A stretch of 64,000 nt of DNA. It comes from Candidatus Saccharimonadota bacterium (lineage in GTDB: Bacteria > Patescibacteriota > Saccharimonadia > Saccharimonadales > Saccharimonadaceae). The stretch is taken from positions 1 through 64,000 of the forward strand of contig JAFRKC010000005.1 in NCBI GenBank assembly GCA_017431955.1. The letters are read 5' to 3'. A model generated the notes under the pieces. It searched no databases and was not told where the DNA came from. It saw nothing but the letters and a program-made list of their open reading frames with translations. The position numbers were made by a program, and so were the translations under genes. Below, in pieces: positions 60,613 to 64,000 of this stretch (position 1 is the first letter of the stretch; each line of letters starts with the position of its first letter).

Positions 60613-60689
60613 GGTTCCGTCGTCTAGTGGTCCAGGACGTCTGGTTCTCATCCAGAAAATCGCGGGTTCGACTCCCGCCGGAATCACCA
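60613..60689 (+). tRNA. tRNA-Glu (CUC)
   Basis: 77 nt with encoded CCA. Acceptor GGTTCCG pairs with CGGAATC (one G-U), anticodon loop TTCTCAT gives CTC, T-arm CGCGGGTTCGACTCCCGCC. gltX, the cognate synthetase, ends about 3 kb downstream on the other strand. Confidence 0.95.
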
Positions 60690-60762
60690 AAAATATTTGC
60701 GGGTTCGCCCGCCGAAGGCGGATAGCGAGCGAAGCGAGCGTCCTCCCGCCGGAATCACCAAA
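60673..60762 (+). repeat. Direct repeat of the tRNA-Glu 3' end enclosing a hairpin element
   Basis: The 19-base tRNA end TCCCGCCGGAATCACCAAA (60673-60691) recurs at 60744-60762. Between them is a second GCGGGTTCG (60699-60707) interrupted by CCCGCC-GAA-GGCGG and GCGAGCGAAGCGAGCG. This is like an att-site duplication or a tRNA-tail element, and resembles the one beside tRNA-Asn. Confidence 0.75.
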
Positions 60763-60766
60763 TTTT

Positions 60767-60789
60767 AAGCCCAAGGGGCTTATTTTTTA
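60767..60789 (+). terminator. Intrinsic terminator of tRNA-Glu
   Basis: AAGCCC (60767-60772) pairs with GGGCTT (60776-60781), then ATTTTTT. Confidence 0.85.
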
Positions 60790-60790
60790 T

Positions 60791-60820
60791 GAAAAATCCC
60801 CCGACAATGGTCGGGGGGAT
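60791..60820 (-). terminator. Intrinsic terminator
   Basis: ATCCCCCGAC pairs with GTCGGGGG(G)AT; TTTTTC follows on the minus strand. Ends the cysteine-rich membrane protein gene. Confidence 0.88.
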
Positions 60821-60824
60821 TGGC

Positions 60825-61094
60825 TTAACTGGATCTTGCGCCGAAAGTTGCGTCTTTACAGGTGTCTTTTGGAGATTTTTCGGGGCAATCAGTTAAAACT
60901 CCCGAGGTGTTTCCGTTGAGACAATACCCGCTGTCGTTGCCAACCTTTAAATACCAGATACAATTTTTGCAATAAATTGTTTCTTTCGGAACTTCTTTCT
61001 TGCTAGAAGAACGTTTGGCTAGCAAGATCGAAACGACAATTATCAGAGCTAACGCGATGCATGATGCGGCAATAATGATAATTGTTCTGGCCAT
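60825..61094 (-). CDS. Single-pass membrane protein with C4 cysteine motif, 89 aa
   Basis: One membrane segment at about 4-26 (IIIIAASCIALALIIVVSILL), a basic patch, then YCKNCIWYL, GYCLNG and DCPEKSP with further cysteines. This CxxC..C..C form is related to the small phage-type proteins noted at 56529. AAGGTGGG 6 bases before the ATG at 61094 sets the start. Unrecognised. Confidence 0.6.
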   Translation of the reverse strand: MARTIIIIAASCIALALIIVVSILLAKRSSSKKEVPKETIYCKNCIWYLKVGNDSGYCLNGNTSGVLTDCPEKSPKDTCKDATFGARSS

Positions 61095-61131
61095 TTGAAT
61101 CCCACCTTTCAAAACTAGATCTTAAAAAATT

Positions 61132-61311
61132 TTAAGGTTCTTGAGCTTTTGATTCCTTGACTTTAATCACGTTTGCGTCGGGCGTGGATTTGATAGCTTC
61201 GATGGCATACGCTATGCCGAGATGAAAGCCGGTGAACTCTTCGCCTTCGGTTCTTTTGCCGATGTCTTAGAGCTTTTTCAGCAGCTCATTTGTGCTCTTG
61301 TAGGTGTCCAT
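61132..61311 (-). pseudogene. Small gene with in-frame stop codon
   Basis: AAGGTGGG is followed by ATG at 61311 and a 60-codon frame interrupted at codon 15 by TAA (CTC TAA GAC). After the stop the frame stays open for 44 codons (DIGKRTEGEE to KESKAQEP) with normal codon use and no start codon of its own. This looks like a recent nonsense mutation in a 58-aa gene of the small-protein region. A sequencing error is possible. Confidence 0.55.
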
Positions 61312-61414
61312 TTTTACCCACCTTTCTACAATTTTTGCTCCCAGTTAGACAGCACATTTATCATAACATGGAGGTGGTAAAAGCGCAAAAATAACCATTT
61401 TGCGGTTGAACTAA

Positions 61415-61438
61415 GAAAAAGGAGGCCGAGGGGCCTCC
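61415..61438 (-). terminator. Intrinsic terminator
   Basis: GGAGGCC (61421-61427) pairs with GGCCTCC (61432-61438); TTTTTC follows on the minus strand. Confidence 0.9.
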
Positions 61439-61457
61439 AAGAGGTGGGTTGTCTGGG

Positions 61458-61748
61458 TTAGCGCCAGACATAGCGGAAGGTTGTTTCTTCTGGAAGAAAC
61501 GGATTTACTACGTAGGTTACTGCTGTGATGATGGGATTCCAGGCGCCGTGGTTTTCGTGCTTGATATTTTTGATAATCAAGCCGGATTCTTTTAAGGCCG
61601 CAGCGATTTTTCTTCTGTCACCAGCATAGATGTTCAATTCTGTTTTCTGAAAGAATTCGGTTAAATCGTCTCCGACAATCATGGGATCGATGCGTTCGAT
61701 CTCGTGGGCGTAGAGCTTTTTCATCTCTTCGTGAATGTGCTCAAACAT
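61458..61748 (-). CDS. Hypothetical protein, 96 aa
   Basis: Soluble alpha/beta protein (FEHIHEEMKKLYAHEIERID, later AAALKESGLIIKNI). AAAGGAGGTG, a full complement of the 16S tail, is about 7 bases before the ATG at 61748, so this start is preferred over one 27 codons upstream. Strong SD and terminator suggest a well-expressed single gene. Function unknown. Confidence 0.62.
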   Translation of the reverse strand: MFEHIHEEMKKLYAHEIERIDPMIVGDDLTEFFQKTELNIYAGDRRKIAAALKESGLIIKNIKHENHGAWNPIITAVTYVVNPFLPEETTFRYVWR

Positions 61749-61835
61749 AGAAACACCTCCTTTAAAGTACTTGCTAACTTTTAGCGAAAACAACGCTTTA
61801 TTTATATCATAAATGGTATAAAAATGCAATGGAGG

Positions 61836-62105
61836 CTATTTGTTGGATTCTTTTGCTTCTAGGGCAAGTTTTTTGACGGCGGTAGGATTTTCGATTGAAT
61901 AAAAGATCATGGTGGGCATATTTTCTAAATCTGGATAAAGCATTTCGCCACCCAGTTCAACGATTTTTTCTTTTGTGAGACTTTCACTGTTGTTTTTGTT
62001 GGTGGAAAAATAGAGGTCGCCGAAGCCTTCTTTTTTATTTTCGACGTAAATATTGTCGAAGGTTTTTAAATAGCCGAAGCAGAGCTCGTCTTTTTTTAGA
62101 TTCAT
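61836..62105 (-). CDS. Hypothetical protein, 89 aa
   Basis: Mixed alpha/beta soluble protein, lysine- and glutamate-rich, without known motif. Starts 3 bases after the stop of the membrane protein gene upstream, so the two form one transcript. No clear SD. Unrecognised. Confidence 0.5.
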   Translation of the reverse strand: MNLKKDELCFGYLKTFDNIYVENKKEGFGDLYFSTNKNNSESLTKEKIVELGGEMLYPDLENMPTMIFYSIENPTAVKKLALEAKESNK

Positions 62106-62108
62106 ATT

Positions 62109-62390
62109 TCATGGCGCGGAGATTGGTGAGACAGTAAAAATCATCGGCAATTTTTTGTCTTTTATAAAGACGAAATAGAATAGCCCATAGCCAGCGGCGC
62201 CGATAAATATGACCATGATTGGTATGATGGTATTAAAACGAAGGAGCACTGAAATTGGCATAAAGACTACAAGTATAAAAAATATTACAAAAAGTAATTC
62301 AAAAATTGGTTTTCCACCTTTTTTCGGGTTGGCCTTGCCTTGCCAAAGGATTTTCTCCCCTTCTTTTAAATGAGGTGCGAAATCGTACAT
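62109..62390 (-). CDS. Small membrane protein, PH-like start, 93 aa
   Basis: Begins HLKEGEKILWQGKANP, typical of bacterial PH-domain (YdbS/YdbT-type) membrane proteins, then two membrane segments (about 29-50 and 54-75). It ends about 15 residues after the second segment, so the PH domain is truncated or minimal. TATAAC (minus, 62402-62397) is 6 bases before the ATG: possible leaderless promoter inside the end of the gene upstream. Confidence 0.58.
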   Translation of the reverse strand: MYDFAPHLKEGEKILWQGKANPKKGGKPIFELLFVIFFILVVFMPISVLLRFNTIIPIMVIFIGAAGYGLFYFVFIKDKKLPMIFTVSPISAP

Positions 62391-62393
62391 GGT

Positions 62394-63767
62394 TTAGTTA
62401 TACTCCACTGCGCCGTAATTTGGGACGGCAGAGATCCAGGTTTGGCCTGGAACGAGTTTAATTTCGGTGTCGGAGGAATCTTTAAATACGATTTGTGCGC
62501 CAACGCTAGGTTTTTCCCAGGTTCCTTCGATGGCGGTGCCGTTTTGGAAGATATAGGCTTTGCCGGAGCCAGTGGTGGTGATGGCTTCGTGGTAGTTATC
62601 GCTAGCTTTGCCTTCGTTTACCATCATAGCGATCACGACGTTTGGTGAGGCTACGGTTGGTTCGCCGCAAGTGGTTTCTGGAGTTACTTCGCCGTTTCCC
62701 TCTGGGCAATTGTAGATGAGTTGCTCGGCACCACTTTCGTATGAGCGTTTGTAAGTGTTGGAATTGGCATCATAATCATAATGAGGATTGAAGTTTGGCA
62801 CGTAACCGTAGCGGATATTGATGGAAGTGACTTCAGGATTGAAAGTGGAGACACTTTCCTCTGTAGCTGTGTCGATATCTAGTTGATTTGCAACTTGTTT
62901 TTTGACTCTTTCGCTGGCGGCTTCGGTTGGGGTGAGGCGAGCGAAGCCGACTGGCGAGGAGGTAGTATAGCCGTTCGCATTGGCAAAGTTCGTGAGACGT
63001 GAGCTGGAGGTAAAAAGATTATTCCAGGCGCGATACAAGACTGAATTGGTGTTGCTGCGCCACATATAAACATAACTTTCGGTGAGATCTTTGTATCCGC
63101 CAGCGTTAACGGCGGCGATAGCATCGCCTGGGCCACCAGCATGGACAATAGTACAGTCGAATGGAGTGTCCCATTCAAGATAATAAATACGAAGTGAACG
63201 GACTGGGCCGATGGCGGAAGTGGTAGAGTTTTGGAAAATAGCAGCAAAGCGAGTGATGCCAGCTTCGGCAACGGCTTCGAAGATGATTTTGGCTTCGTTT
63301 AAGCCGGCCTGCGGTCTAGCGCCATCAGTGCCATTTGGAACCTGAATACAAAACACTGGAGATGAGTTAAGTGATTCGTCGGCAATTTCGGTACCATCGA
63401 GCACACTGTAAAAATGCTCTTCGTCTTTTTCTTCTAGAGAAAAACCGGCAAAATCGGAGCTTTGTTGGTCTAATTTGGTTGGTTTATACCAAAGAAAGAA
63501 GGCGAGAAAATCGGCCGTAATCATAAGAACAACAACGACGGCTAGGATGACGTAAATAAGTTTGAAGTGAGATTTTTTATTGGCTTTTTTGATAGCTTTT
63601 TTGTCGGCCTTTGAGAGTTCTTTGTCGGAAATATCGATGACGTTTTCTTCTTGGTTGACTACTGGTGCCTGCTCAATTTTTGGCGCTTCGCCAGACTCGC
63701 TTTTTTCGATAATTTGTTCTAGATTTGCTTTTCTTTGATGTTTGATTTTTGGTGTTTTGTTTTTCAT
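62394..63767 (-). CDS. DUF3048 (YerB-like) membrane-anchored protein
   Basis: 457 aa. Basic, lysine-rich cytoplasmic N-terminus of about 70 residues, one membrane segment (LIYVILAVVVVLMITADFLAF), then the extracellular DUF3048 domain: VPNGTDGARPQAGLNEA, IFEAVAEAGITRFAAIF, IGPVRSLRIYYLEW and IVHAGGPGDA. The family is widespread as lipoproteins in Firmicutes; function unknown. AGAGG 7 bases before the ATG at 63767. Confidence 0.82.
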   Translation of the reverse strand: MKNKTPKIKHQRKANLEQIIEKSESGEAPKIEQAPVVNQEENVIDISDKELSKADKKAIKKANKKSHFKLIYVILAVVVVLMITADFLAFFLWYKPTKLDQQSSDFAGFSLEEKDEEHFYSVLDGTEIADESLNSSPVFCIQVPNGTDGARPQAGLNEAKIIFEAVAEAGITRFAAIFQNSTTSAIGPVRSLRIYYLEWDTPFDCTIVHAGGPGDAIAAVNAGGYKDLTESYVYMWRSNTNSVLYRAWNNLFTSSSRLTNFANANGYTTSSPVGFARLTPTEAASERVKKQVANQLDIDTATEESVSTFNPEVTSINIRYGYVPNFNPHYDYDANSNTYKRSYESGAEQLIYNCPEGNGEVTPETTCGEPTVASPNVVIAMMVNEGKASDNYHEAITTTGSGKAYIFQNGTAIEGTWEKPSVGAQIVFKDSSDTEIKLVPGQTWISAVPNYGAVEYN

Positions 63768-63784
63768 CTCCACCTCTTTTCTTG

Positions 63785-64000
63785 TTATTGTAAATCGTTG
63801 ATTAGTGCGTTTTTAGTTGCATTTAAACGAGCAAGTGAACGGTCTTTGCCGAGGACCTTTAAGGTTAAGTTGAGTGCTGGGCTAAATGGTGCGAAGGATA
63901 CGGCGATACGGATAAGGCTAAATAGCTCAGCTGGTTTTTTACCGGTCTGCTCAAGTAATTGATTGAGCGTGTCTTGAATGACGTCTTCGGTCCATTCGGT
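63785..64000 (-). CDS. gltX: Glutamyl-tRNA synthetase, C-terminal end (partial)
   Basis: The last 71 codons of a minus-strand gene that runs off the right edge. The sequence (EDVIQDTLNQLLEQTGKKPAE, LIRIAVSFAPFSPALNLTL, VLGKDRSLARLNATK) matches the anticodon-binding end of GluRS, with the conserved lRiA...sP and LG.e..l.Rl pattern. Stop TAA at 63785-63787. The active site lies outside the window. Confidence 0.85.
   Translation of the reverse strand, partial: TEWTEDVIQDTLNQLLEQTGKKPAELFSLIRIAVSFAPFSPALNLTLKVLGKDRSLARLNATKNALINDLQ

Overview
The window looks like a chromosomal segment of a Candidatus Saccharibacteria (TM7, Patescibacteria/CPR) genome. The basis is the 3' end of a 16S rRNA gene, very compact gene packing, universal genes plus cell-envelope genes with no amino-acid or nucleotide biosynthesis, a large VirD4-like type IV ATPase, DUF5663- and DUF1653-type small proteins, LPxTG-type surface protein architecture and a standard genetic code (TGA ends many genes, for example rnhA and adk-map neighbours, which excludes the code-25 CPR lineages). 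The lineage call is an inference from gene content, not from an alignment.

Layout. 1-3.4 kb: 16S 3' end with its own terminator and no linked 23S, two small unknown genes, a SpoU-type methylase, a polysaccharide deacetylase, the tRNA-Ile/tRNA-Ala pair and a KGG-type stress protein. 3.5-10.3 kb: MazG-like and ImmA/IrrE-like proteins, ROK kinase, rpsA, tRNA-Asn, infB, fmt, def. 10.4-12.6 kb: a large accessory protein whose C-terminus has the codon pattern of a diversity-generating-retroelement variable region. 12.6-24.7 kb: priA, recJ, rpsU, adk, map, ftsA, ftsZ, nrdR and ileS, the last under a T-box. 24.9-31 kb: a surface/envelope operon of coiled-coil, proline-rich and LPDTG proteins. 31-36.5 kb: rplU, parAB, rel, rnhA, CYTH, a lone DUF4868 (KwaB-like) gene. 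36.5-44.6 kb: a long non-coding region with a large predicted stem, then the division/wall cluster rsmH-ftsL-ftsI-mraY-ftsW-murG-ftsQ. 45-55.8 kb: VirD4-like ATPase, a sigma-region-4/HARE-HTH protein, topA, membrane protein, a structured ncRNA, dprA, pth and a phoH gene frameshifted in a G10 tract. 55.9-64 kb: a minus-strand run of tiny membrane and cysteine-rich proteins, der, tRNA-Glu, a DUF3048 protein and the 3' end of gltX.

Three patterns run across the window. (1) At least 13 genes have a TATAAT-like -10 exactly 6 nt before the start codon, so their mRNAs should be leaderless; these are mostly first genes of transcripts, while internal operon genes use Shine-Dalgarno sites. (2) Small palindromic elements with C-GAA-G mini-hairpins sit in frame inside ileS (twice) and der, and next to tRNA-Asn and tRNA-Glu as degenerate copies of the tRNA 3' end. 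(3) Two long G tracts, one in a promoter spacer and one inside phoH, have the layout of phase-variable switches, although assembly error must be excluded. The most likely undescribed biology is in the palindromic elements, the leaderless promoter grammar, the 275-nt structured RNA before rsmH, the hypervariable-looking C-terminal domain and the cysteine-rich membrane-protein operon.
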